A DNA stretch of 8,406 nt, taken from contig CANGYC010000089.1 of assembly GCA_947457975.1 (NCBI GenBank), forward strand, positions 1-8,406. Direction: 5' to 3'. The notes under the pieces are model-generated. The model had not been told where the DNA came from. It did no database searches and was given only the letters and a program-made list of their open reading frames with translations. Source of the stretch: Comamonadaceae bacterium. Lineage in GTDB: Bacteria; Pseudomonadota; Gammaproteobacteria; Burkholderiales; Burkholderiaceae_C. The translations under genes were made by a program, and so were the position numbers. Below, piece by piece: positions 1-6,176 of the stretch (positions are counted from its first letter, which is position 1; the number at the start of each line of letters is the position of its first letter).

Positions 1-141
1 AACCAAAGTCAGCATTGGTCAAGTCCAGGCCCATCCTGTTGATTGCGGGGCTGGACGCGTAGGCGATAGAAGCACCCTGAGTCACGGCCACCCAGGATGG
101 AACAAACAAGAGCTCAGCTCACCGACCGACAAGGATCTCCC

Positions 142-405
142 ATGCGCGCCATCAACAAAGCCAATAAATTGATCCAGTCCGCCCCCCACTCCGGCGAGGC
201 CATTGCCCTGCGGGAATTGGTTCTGGCGCTTGAGACCGGGGCAGCTTTTCAGATCAGCAAGATCTACGAGCTCGACTACAAGAGCTTCGAGCTGGCCCTG
301 GCCGTGATGGCCGATTGGCGCCTGGACCGGCATTACGCCAGCAAATTTCGCTTGATCGACGCGGCTCTCCAATCCAGCGCCACGGGCCCTGACGCCGCGC
401 CATGA
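142..405 (+). CDS. Small conserved-looking hypothetical protein (87 aa)
   Basis: I do not recognise a named family. The ATG at 142 is preferred over an in-frame ATG at 97 because AAGGA (131-135) lies 6 bases upstream as a good ribosome binding site, while nothing comparable precedes 97. The product starts MRAINKANKLIQ and is a soluble, probably all-helical protein with no signal peptide or membrane segment. Its middle (GEAIALRELVLALETG, then KIYELDYKSFELALAVMADW) has amphipathic helical periodicity, and the C-terminal part (LDRHYASKFRLIDAAL) is basic and aromatic. The last ~10 residues look disordered. It ends 60 bases before the cation transporter gene on the same strand and might be co-transcribed with it, but nothing shows a functional link. 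Codon use matches its neighbours, which supports a real gene. Confidence 0.72.
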   Translation: MRAINKANKLIQSAPHSGEAIALRELVLALETGAAFQISKIYELDYKSFELALAVMADWRLDRHYASKFRLIDAALQSSATGPDAAP

Positions 406-465
406 CCCCTGGTCTGCGCATGTCGGCCGTTCTGCGACAGCCAGGCCCGCGCACATGAAAAGGCC

Positions 466-1503
466 TTGACTTTGGACCTGCCCATCCATTCGGGAGGCGC
501 CGCCTGGGGCGCAGACCAGACCGGGCTCATCACCGGCTTCCATTTTGTGCCCGGTCAGCAGCCCAGACCCATCGACTCGCACGACGCCGCTCAATTTCTT
601 GACGACCCCCAGGCTGCCAAAGCAAATCAGGGCTTCCTGTGGCTGCACTTCGACCTGGCCAACGCCCACAGTGTGCGCTGGCTCGAGCGGCACGCGCATT
701 TACCTGACGCATTTTTTGAAGCCCTGGGCAGCCCGGTCCGCTCTACACGCGTCGAGCGTGCTGGCAGCGCCCTGGTGGCCGTGGTCAACGATGTCGTCTT
801 TGACTTCGACTTTGACCCCGGTGACCTCACCACCCTGTGGGTGTGTCTTGAAAGCCACCTGATCGTTACCGGTCGGCAGCGCCGTTTGCGCTCGATTGAC
901 GCTCTGCGCCAGCGGATCAGGGAGGGCGAGCAGATGGCCACGCCCATGCAATTGCTCGAGCACCTGCTGCGCGAGCAATGTGACGTGCTGACGGACATCG
1001 TCCGGCAACTCACCCAGCGCACGGATGCCGTTGAAGACCGGCTGCTGGCTGGCCGGAACTCGACGCAGCGCACCACCCTGGGGGAGATGCGCCGGCTGCT
1101 GGTGCGCTTGAGCCGGCTGATGGCGCCCGAACCCACCTCCTTGTTCCGCATGCTTCAGCATCCACCAGACTGGATTACGGCGGGCGATCTTCAGGCCCTG
1201 CGCGAGGTCAATGAGGAATTCCTGGTGATGCTCAGCGACATGGCTTCTCTGCAGGAGCGCATCAAGCTGCTGCAGGAAGAGGTGGCCGCAGGGGTCAATG
1301 AGGCCACAGGCCGAAGCCTCTTCATGCTGACTATCATGACCGTGCTGGCACTGCCGATCAACATCCTGGCCGGTCTGTTCGGCATGAATGTCGGCGGCAT
1401 TCCGCTGGCTGACGACCCGCACGGCTTTGCAACCATCGCCGTGCTGATCCTCGTATTTGCGGTCGCCGCCACCTGGTGGGTGGTGCGCCGACGGGGCAAC
1501 TGA
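466..1503 (+). CDS. CorA/ZntB-family divalent metal cation transporter
   Basis: Inner-membrane transporter of the CorA metal-ion family, closest in style to the ZntB (zinc) branch. Of 345 residues, the first ~280 form the cytoplasmic funnel domain: an alpha/beta part that includes GFLWLHFDLAN, then long charged helices (about 150-275). Two C-terminal membrane segments follow at about 285-305 and 321-340. The family's signature Gly-Met-Asn is at residues 306-308, at the end of the first membrane helix. It is followed by VGGIP, the loop typical of ZntB rather than classical CorA (usually YGMNFE). Length is normal for a full-length member. The start is a TTG at 466 with AAAAGG very close upstream (458-463); no in-frame ATG is nearby, so the exact start is uncertain. 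The gene ends 7 bases before the convergent ugd stop. Family certain; the transported ion (zinc or magnesium) cannot be told from sequence alone. Confidence 0.93.
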   Translation: MTLDLPIHSGGAAWGADQTGLITGFHFVPGQQPRPIDSHDAAQFLDDPQAAKANQGFLWLHFDLANAHSVRWLERHAHLPDAFFEALGSPVRSTRVERAGSALVAVVNDVVFDFDFDPGDLTTLWVCLESHLIVTGRQRRLRSIDALRQRIREGEQMATPMQLLEHLLREQCDVLTDIVRQLTQRTDAVEDRLLAGRNSTQRTTLGEMRRLLVRLSRLMAPEPTSLFRMLQHPPDWITAGDLQALREVNEEFLVMLSDMASLQERIKLLQEEVAAGVNEATGRSLFMLTIMTVLALPINILAGLFGMNVGGIPLADDPHGFATIAVLILVFAVAATWWVVRRRGN

Positions 1504-1510
1504 GCCCCCC

Positions 1511-2848
1511 TCAGCCCTCTTTGCGCCCCACCGACAGATAACGCCAACCCTCGGCCTGGAGCTTGGCCGGGGCATAGAGGTTGCGGCCATCGACGATGAG
1601 GCGGCCGCTCATGCGGTTGGCCATTTCATCGAAGTCCGGCGCGCGGAACTGCTGCCACTCGGTGCAGATGACCAGGGCCTGCGCGCCCTCCAGCGCGGCG
1701 TACTTGTCGGAGCTCAGCCGGAGATCGCTGCGCTCACCATAGATTCGCTCCGCCTCGTCCATGGCCACCGGGTCGAAGGCCTGTACCTGGGCGCCAGAGG
1801 CGAGCAGCGAGGCCAGCAGCACGCGGCTCGGGGCCTCGCGCATGTCGTCGGTGTTGGGCTTGAAGGCTAGGCCCCACACCGCAATTTTTTGACCGCGCAG
1901 GCCTGCGGGCCCGCCGAGTTCGCCGGCCAGCTGGGCAAACAGCCAGGCTTTTTGCCGTTGGTTGACCGCCTCCACCGCCTGCAGCAGCTGCGCCTCGTAG
2001 CCCACCTGTTCGGCCGTGCGCGCCAGCGCCTGCACGTCCTTGGGAAAGCAGCTGCCCCCATAACCGCAGCCGGGGTAGATGAACTGGTAGCCGATGCGCG
2101 GGTCCGAGCCGATGCCCTTGCGCACCTGTTCGATGTCGGCACCCAGGCGCTCGGCCAGGTTGGCCACTTCGTTCATGAAGCTGATGCGGGTGGCCAGCAT
2201 GGCATTGGCCGCGTACTTGGTGAGCTCGGCGCTGCGCAGGTCCATCACCAGGGTGCGGTCGTGGTTGCGGTTAAAGGGCTCGTAGAGCTCGCGCATCAGG
2301 CCGATGGCCTCTTGGTGCTGGCTGCCGATCACGATGCGGTCGGGCTTGAGGAAGTCGGTTACCGCCGAGCCTTCCTTGAGGAATTCGGGGTTGGACACCA
2401 CCTCGAACGCCGTGTCCATGCCGCGTGCGGCCAGTCCTTGGCGCACGCGTTCGCGCACCTGGTCTCCAGTGCCCACCGGGACCGTGGACTTGTTGACGAT
2501 CACCCGCCAGTCCGACATGTGCCGGGCAATCGCATCGGCCACGGCCAGCACATGGCGCAGGTCCGCCGAGCCATCCTCGTCTGGCGGCGTCCCGACGGCA
2601 ATGAACTGCAGCACGCCGAACGCCACGGCTTCCTGGGCGTCGGTGGTGAAGTGCAGGCGGCCTTCCGCGGCATTGCGCTGCACCATCTGCTCCAGACCCG
2701 GCTCCCAGATCGGGATGCGGCCTTCACGAAGCTGGCCGATTTTGCGTTCGTCCACGTCCATGCACATGACCTCGTGGCCGACCTCGGCCAGACAGGCCGC
2801 CGTGACCAAGCCGACATAGCCGACACCAAAGATGGACAGTTTGAGCAT
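1511..2848 (-). CDS. ugd: UDP-glucose 6-dehydrogenase
   Basis: Cytoplasmic enzyme that oxidises UDP-glucose to UDP-glucuronate with two NAD+, supplying precursor for polysaccharides, lipid A sugars or glucuronosyl lipids. All 445 residues are present, the normal size. The N-terminal Rossmann fold begins FGVGYVG (Gly8, Gly10, Gly13) with Asp31 at the end of the second strand for NAD binding. Family active-site residues are present: STVPVGT (121-127), NPEF.KEG (153-160), Lys211 and Asn215 in LTKYAANAM, and catalytic Cys267 with Asp271 in [10 protein letters not shown]. The C-terminal UDP-binding domain has [16 protein letters not shown] (326-341). The ATG at 2848 gives the standard [13 protein letters not shown] start, although no clear ribosome binding site precedes it. 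It is divergent from lplT. A weak Pho-box-like repeat lies about 48 bases upstream (2896-2913), suggesting possible induction by phosphate starvation. No other sugar-nucleotide gene is adjacent. Confidence 0.97.
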   Translation of the reverse strand: MLKLSIFGVGYVGLVTAACLAEVGHEVMCMDVDERKIGQLREGRIPIWEPGLEQMVQRNAAEGRLHFTTDAQEAVAFGVLQFIAVGTPPDEDGSADLRHVLAVADAIARHMSDWRVIVNKSTVPVGTGDQVRERVRQGLAARGMDTAFEVVSNPEFLKEGSAVTDFLKPDRIVIGSQHQEAIGLMRELYEPFNRNHDRTLVMDLRSAELTKYAANAMLATRISFMNEVANLAERLGADIEQVRKGIGSDPRIGYQFIYPGCGYGGSCFPKDVQALARTAEQVGYEAQLLQAVEAVNQRQKAWLFAQLAGELGGPAGLRGQKIAVWGLAFKPNTDDMREAPSRVLLASLLASGAQVQAFDPVAMDEAERIYGERSDLRLSSDKYAALEGAQALVICTEWQQFRAPDFDEMANRMSGRLIVDGRNLYAPAKLQAEGWRYLSVGRKEG

Positions 2849-2895
2849 GCGTCAGTACAGGGTGGTGGGTGAGCCCGACAGTGTGTAGCGCACGG

Positions 2896-2913
2896 ATGAA
2901 AGCACCGTGACAA
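2896..2913 (-). promoter_or_regulatory. Candidate Pho box upstream of ugd
   Basis: Read on the minus strand the site is TTGTCAC GGTG CTTTCAT: two 7-base units in 11-base phase, as in PhoB binding sites (consensus CTGTCAT-4 bases-CTGTMAY). By hand it matches about 11 of 18 consensus positions, so this is the weakest of the four candidates in the window. It sits 47 bases before the ugd start. A poor -10-like TACACA (2887-2882) follows 8 bases downstream, the spacing expected when a Pho box replaces the -35. Support comes mainly from its pairing with a divergent candidate at 2946-2963. Confidence 0.4.
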
Positions 2914-2938
2914 GCCCGGCATGGTGCCGGCCCGGGCT
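2913..2938. repeat. GC-rich inverted repeat between the ugd and lplT promoters
   Basis: AGCCCGG (2913-2919) pairs perfectly with CCGGGCT (2932-2938). A second, overlapping perfect stem is CCGGCA TGG TGCCGG (2916-2930), so the DNA or a transcript can fold in two alternative ways. It lies exactly between the two oppositely oriented Pho-box candidates. There is no T-run on either strand, so a classical terminator is unlikely. It might be an operator or an insulating hairpin, or chance in GC-rich sequence. Confidence 0.4.
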
Positions 2939-2945
2939 CGTGTCA

Positions 2946-2974
2946 CCGTCACAGCCCTGTCAAACCACCGCCAT
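2946..2974 (+). promoter_or_regulatory. Candidate Pho box and promoter of lplT
   Basis: Three 7-base units in 11-base phase point toward lplT: CCGTCAC (2946-2952), CTGTCAA (2957-2963) and a degenerate CCGCCAT (2968-2974). The first two form a PhoB-type site matching about 12 of 18 consensus positions. TACATT (2974-2979), 4 of 6 matches to the -10 consensus, begins 11 bases after the second unit (10 bases between), the geometry of Pho-activated promoters, where the Pho box stands in for the -35. Transcription would then start near 2986, leaving a leader of roughly 24 bases. The regulation is inferred. Confidence 0.5.
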
Positions 2975-2987
2975 ACATTGATGTATG
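2972..2987. repeat. Perfect palindrome in the lplT promoter region
   Basis: CATACAT TG ATGTATG is a perfect 7-base inverted repeat with a 2-base centre, AT-rich in an otherwise GC-rich intergenic region. It overlaps the candidate -10 of lplT and lies 22 bases before the start codon, so it is well placed to be an operator for a dimeric regulator. No regulator family can be assigned from this sequence. Confidence 0.45.
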
Positions 2988-3009
2988 TCCTTGCGCCTGG
3001 CCTGAGCGG

Positions 3010-4242
3010 ATGCCCACCGGTTTTTACTTGCTGATCGCGGCGCAATTTTTGTCGGCGCTGGCCGACAACGCCTTGCTCATCGTCACCATGGCGGTGCTGC
3101 AGGCGCATGACTCTCCTGCCTGGTGGGCGCCCTTGCTCAAGTTCGGCTTTACCCTGGCCTATGTGGTTCTCGCCCCTGTGATGGGTGATCTGGCGGACGC
3201 CTTTCCCAAGGCCCGGCTGATGGCCTGGATGAACGGCGTGAAGTGGCTGGGTGCATGTGCCTTGATGCTGTCGGTGCATCCCGTGCTGGCCTTTTGCCTG
3301 GTGGGCCTGGGCGCGGCGGGCTATGCCCCCGCCAAGTATGGCTTGATCACCGAGCTGGTACCCCCAAGGCGCCTGGTGGCCGCCAATGGCTGGATTGAGG
3401 TGTCCGTCGTCACCGCGGCACTGGTGGGCACCGGCTTGGGCGGCTGGCTGGTCAGCACGCACTGGCTGGACAGTGGCCTGGCCGCTCAGGTGCAGATGGG
3501 GCTCCAGGCCCTGTCCCTGGATGCCGACGCCCTCATGGCCTCGCTCCTGGCCGTGATCATGCTGTACGTCATGTCGGGCTTGCTTAACCTGGGCGTGCCG
3601 GACAGTGGCGCACGCTACCCCGCCAGTAGCATTCATCCGCGGGCTCTGGTGCTGGCGTTCTGGCGCGCCAACCGCACCCTGTGGCGCGACCCCGAGGGGG
3701 GCCTCTCGCTGGCCGTGACCACCTTGTTCTGGGGCGTGGCGGCCACCCTGCAATTTATTGTGCTGCGCTGGGCCGAGGAGCGGCTGTCCCTGTCGCTCAG
3801 CCAGGCAGCCTATCTGCAGGCCGCTGTCGCGGTGGGGGTGGTGTGTGGCGCCATGCTCGCAGCCCGCTTTGTTCCCCTGGCGCAGGCCCGCCGGGTGATG
3901 CTCGCCGGTGTGGTGTTGGGCTTGATGATGCCTGTGGCGGCCAGTGTGCAGAGTGTTCCCTTGGCCGTGGTCCTGCTGATCTGGACCGGGGTCTTGGGCG
4001 GGCTGATGGTGGTGCCCCTCAATGCCTTGCTGCAGCACCGGGGCCACGTGCTGCTCACTGCCGGCCGTTCGGTCGCCGTGCAGGGCTTCAATGAAAACGC
4101 CAGCATTCTGGTGATGCTGTCACTCTACGCAGGCCTGCTGGCGGCACAGGTGTCCATCATTGACCTGATGTGGGGCTTCGGCCTGTTGATTGCGGTGGTG
4201 ATGTGCGCGTTGATGCGTGCCGTCAAGGCGCCAGCTGCTTGA
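3010..4242 (+). CDS. lplT: LplT-type lysophospholipid transporter (MFS)
   Basis: Inner-membrane major-facilitator protein of 410 residues, close to E. coli LplT (397), which flips lysophospholipid (mainly lyso-PE) to the cytoplasmic side for re-acylation. Family features visible are QFLSALADNALL (12-23) in the first helix, GDLADAFPK (59-67) at the MFS motif-A loop, APAKYGLITELVPPRRLVAANG (106-127), and GFNENASILVML near the C terminus. About 10-12 hydrophobic helices span the protein. The partner acyl-ACP synthetase/acyltransferase Aas, often fused or adjacent, is not in this window. The ATG at 3010 has only a weak GAGCGG upstream; no other start fits better. It is divergent from ugd, and its last 20 bases overlap the convergent glycosyltransferase gene. 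Candidate Pho boxes lie upstream. The family call is strong; the substrate is inferred from homology. Confidence 0.92.
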   Translation: MPTGFYLLIAAQFLSALADNALLIVTMAVLQAHDSPAWWAPLLKFGFTLAYVVLAPVMGDLADAFPKARLMAWMNGVKWLGACALMLSVHPVLAFCLVGLGAAGYAPAKYGLITELVPPRRLVAANGWIEVSVVTAALVGTGLGGWLVSTHWLDSGLAAQVQMGLQALSLDADALMASLLAVIMLYVMSGLLNLGVPDSGARYPASSIHPRALVLAFWRANRTLWRDPEGGLSLAVTTLFWGVAATLQFIVLRWAEERLSLSLSQAAYLQAAVAVGVVCGAMLAARFVPLAQARRVMLAGVVLGLMMPVAASVQSVPLAVVLLIWTGVLGGLMVVPLNALLQHRGHVLLTAGRSVAVQGFNENASILVMLSLYAGLLAAQVSIIDLMWGFGLLIAVVMCALMRAVKAPAA

Positions 4243-5416
4243 GAATCCCTTCAAAGCGGTCGATCACCGGGTCCCAGCCATGGGCCAGCGCCGTGGTGCG
4301 AGCGGCCGGTGCCAGCGCCTGGCGAAGCGCATCATCGGCAGCCAGACGGCACGCGCCTTCGATCAAGGCAGCCGGTGCCCCCATCGGGCACAAGATGCCA
4401 TTGCGACCGGTCTCCACCAGCTGGCCGGCGGCCGCATAGTCAAAGGCCACCACGGGCAGCCCGCTGGCCAGGGCCTCGACCGTCACATTGCCAAAGGTCT
4501 CCGTCAGGCTGGGAAACACAAAGAGGTCGGCGCTGGCGTAATGGGCCGCCAGGTCCTCCCCGCTGCGCTGTCCGGCAAACAAGGCCTCCGGACACGCCGC
4601 TTGTAGTTGGCTGCGCAGCGGGCCGTCGCCGACCAGCAGCAGGCGGGTGCCGGGCCGCTGCTGCTGCACGGCGCGAAAGGCCTCGAGCAGCAGGCTCAGA
4701 TTTTTCTCCACCGCCAACCTGCCCACGCAGGCCATGACCAGGTCCGAGGGCTGCACGCCCCAGCGTTCACGCAGGGCCAGGCTGCGTTTGTTCGGCTGGA
4801 ACAGATCGGTGTCCACGCCGCGGGCCACCACCTCCAGGCGTTCGAAGCCGAGTCCCTGCAATTCAACTTTCAGGCGCTCGGTGGGCACCATGGTGCAGGC
4901 GGCACGGTTGTGAAACGCGCGTAGGTAGGCCGTCATGGGCCGCTGCAGCCAGCCCATTCCGTAATGCTGGGTGTAGGCATGGAAGTTGGTGCGGAAGTCC
5001 GAGCTCACCGGGATGCCCAGCTGCTGCGCCGCGCTCAGCGCCGACCAGCCGAGTGGCCCTTCGGTGGCCACGTGCACGATGTCCGGCCGCTGCTGCGTCC
5101 ATAGCCGCACCAGGGAACGCCTGGAGGGCACTCCCATGCGCAGCTCTGGGTAACGTGGAATCGGGAAGCCCTGCACCAGGAATTCTTCGAAGCGCTGGCG
5201 CGGCAGGGCCGCTGCGCCCGACTGGCGGGGGCGCACCACCTGCAGGTCGTGGTGCCGGCCATGCAGTCCCTCAACCATGCGTGCCAGGGTGCGCGCCACG
5301 CCGTTGATCTCGGGCGGATAGGTCTCGGTGACCACTGCCACCCGCAGCGCATCGCGTGCGTGGGGGAGGTCTTCAAGGAGCAGCTCGGGGAGAGGGTCTC
5401 TGTACATGCCCTCCAT
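4223..5416 (-). CDS. GT4-family glycosyltransferase, probably lipid-directed
   Basis: Retaining GT-B glycosyltransferase of the family-4 group that includes PimB/MgtA-like mannosyltransferases, SqdX and Agt-like diacylglycerol glycosyltransferases. The acceptor domain begins VAVVTETYPPEINGVARTL (about 26-44), with the PPE.NGV loop typical of this branch. The donor domain has VARGVDTDLF (about 197-206), CVGRLAVEKN (230-239), and the EX7E pair Glu306/Glu314 in ETFGNVTVEALASGLPVV. Residue numbers count from the ATG at 5416 (397 aa). The start is uncertain: the frame opens at a TTG (5434) inside a candidate Pho box. The ATG at 5416 has no good ribosome binding site, the ATG at 5407 has GGAGG very close upstream, and a GTG near 5341 would give the short N terminus usual for relatives. 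With ugd and a Pho box nearby, transfer of glucuronate or hexose to diacylglycerol is a plausible role. Donor and acceptor are not proven. Confidence 0.9.
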   Translation of the reverse strand: MEGMYRDPLPELLLEDLPHARDALRVAVVTETYPPEINGVARTLARMVEGLHGRHHDLQVVRPRQSGAAALPRQRFEEFLVQGFPIPRYPELRMGVPSRRSLVRLWTQQRPDIVHVATEGPLGWSALSAAQQLGIPVSSDFRTNFHAYTQHYGMGWLQRPMTAYLRAFHNRAACTMVPTERLKVELQGLGFERLEVVARGVDTDLFQPNKRSLALRERWGVQPSDLVMACVGRLAVEKNLSLLLEAFRAVQQQRPGTRLLLVGDGPLRSQLQAACPEALFAGQRSGEDLAAHYASADLFVFPSLTETFGNVTVEALASGLPVVAFDYAAAGQLVETGRNGILCPMGAPAALIEGACRLAADDALRQALAPAARTTALAHGWDPVIDRFEGILKQLAP

Positions 5417-5430
5417 GGTGAGGGCCGAAC

Positions 5431-5448
5431 TCAACAGTTTCGTGACAG
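5431..5448 (-). promoter_or_regulatory. Candidate Pho box upstream of the glycosyltransferase
   Basis: On the minus strand the site reads CTGTCAC GAAA CTGTTGA, two units in 11-base phase, matching about 13 of 18 positions of the Pho-box consensus. The first unit is nearly perfect; the second degrades after CTGT. It covers the TTG at 5434 that opens the glycosyltransferase frame, which argues that translation starts further downstream (5416, 5407 or later). The only -10-like sequence at the right distance is poor (CACCAT, 5420-5415). Regulation by PhoB is inferred. Confidence 0.5.
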
Positions 5449-5464
5449 TGTGGCAAAACGCATG

Positions 5465-5504
5465 CAGTCATTTTTGTGTCATCACTCTGTCACGCCCTTT
5501 TCAC
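5465..5504 (+). promoter_or_regulatory. Tandem Pho boxes upstream of the three-gene operon
   Basis: Four 7-base units repeat with exact 11-base phase toward the operon: CAGTCAT (5465), GTGTCAT (5476), CTGTCAC (5487) and a degenerate TTTTCAC (5498). The central pair, GTGTCAT CACT CTGTCAC (5476-5493), matches about 15 of 18 positions of the PhoB-site consensus and is the best Pho box in the window. Tandem extra units are common at strongly PhoB-dependent promoters. No good -10 is visible downstream, which is GC-rich, so the transcription start cannot be placed. The leader to the GTG at 5570 would be about 50 bases. Confidence 0.7.
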
Positions 5505-5569
5505 GCACCCTCCCGACGATCCCAAGGCTGAGCGGAAAACTCTTCCGCGGCCCACAACGGAGACCAAAC

Positions 5570-6175
5570 GTGTCCTTTTTTGAGCAGTTGCATGTCCAGC
5601 GTTGGGATGACCATCGCTATTACCACCACAGCCGCATCAACCAGAGCCTGCACCTGGTCAGCGCGCTCTGTTTCGTGATTGCCTACGGCCTGCTGTTCGT
5701 CGACCCGGCCTGGGCCGCCCTGCTGGCCTGGGGGGTGTCCATGACTACGCGCCAAGCGGGCCATTTCTTTTTCGAGCCGCGCGGCTTCGATGTGGTGAAC
5801 AACGTCACTGACGAGTACAAGGAAGAGGTAAAGGTCGGCTACAACATCCGCCGCAAGATCGTCTTGATGTCGGCCTGGGGTCTGTCCCCCCTGGTGTTAT
5901 GGCTGGAGCCCTCGCTGTTCGGTCAGATTGAGCCGGCCACGGACTTCCATACCTACCTGCATGACGTGGGCATGGCCTGGCTGGCACTGGGCGTGGCCGG
6001 GGTGATTCTTCGGGTGCTGCAGTTGTGGCGCCGCGAGAGCCTCATGACGGGCATCATCTGGGCCTTCAAGATCATCACGGATCCGTTCCACGACATCGCT
6101 CTGTACTGGAAGTCACCGCTGTACATGCTGCGCGGTGAGCGCCTCGACCCGATGTACCGCGCGCGACAGGATTGA
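5570..6175 (+). CDS. Multi-spanning membrane protein resembling DUF962/Mpo1
   Basis: A 201-residue integral membrane protein, first gene of the operon. The reading frame stays open back to 5249, but the GTG at 5570 is chosen because CGGAGA (5558-5563) sits 6 bases upstream and the sequence before it overlaps the Pho boxes. Hydrophobic segments lie at about 29-43, 47-58, 97-112 and 132-150. Histidine-rich motifs face the membrane: YYHHSRINQSLH (17-28), GHFFFEPRG (64-72) and DPFHDIALYW (171-180). The spacing H..N..LH followed by GHFFFE is the pattern I know from the DUF962/Mpo1 family, whose yeast member is an Fe(II) dioxygenase acting on 2-hydroxy fatty acids. The middle insertion (DEYKEEVKVGYNIRRK) is extra for that family. 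The gene ends one base before the aminotransferase start, implying coupling. The membrane character is clear; the family link is tentative and the function unknown. Confidence 0.82.
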   Translation: MSFFEQLHVQRWDDHRYYHHSRINQSLHLVSALCFVIAYGLLFVDPAWAALLAWGVSMTTRQAGHFFFEPRGFDVVNNVTDEYKEEVKVGYNIRRKIVLMSAWGLSPLVLWLEPSLFGQIEPATDFHTYLHDVGMAWLALGVAGVILRVLQLWRRESLMTGIIWAFKIITDPFHDIALYWKSPLYMLRGERLDPMYRARQD

Positions 6176-6176
6176 C

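Noticed and set aside
39..69. Possible sigma-70 promoter (TTGATT near 39 and GATAGA near 64) before the small gene
   Set aside because: The spacing of about 19 bases and weak hexamer matches are not better than expected by chance.
82..699. Minus-strand open frame of 205 codons over the small hypothetical gene and the transporter start
   Set aside because: It overlaps two better-supported plus-strand genes, and its translation shows no recognisable fold or start signal.
1504..1510. Terminator between the transporter and ugd
   Set aside because: Only 7 bases separate the two stop codons, and no hairpin with a T-run is visible around them.
1889..2872. Plus-strand open frame of 327 codons antisense to ugd
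   Set aside because: It is a mirror of the strongly supported ugd gene. The translation is rich in His, Ala and Leu with no domain.
2500..4047. Long minus-strand open frame (515 codons) across the ugd start, the intergenic region and lplT
   Set aside because: It is antisense to lplT and partly to ugd in another frame. Its translation is His/Gln/Gly-rich low-complexity, typical of the antisense of a GC-rich membrane-protein gene, and it has no recognisable domain.
5249..5569. N-terminal extension of the DUF962-like frame back to 5249
   Set aside because: This stretch crosses the divergent glycosyltransferase gene and the Pho boxes. The GTG at 5570 has a ribosome binding site and begins where the protein becomes family-like.
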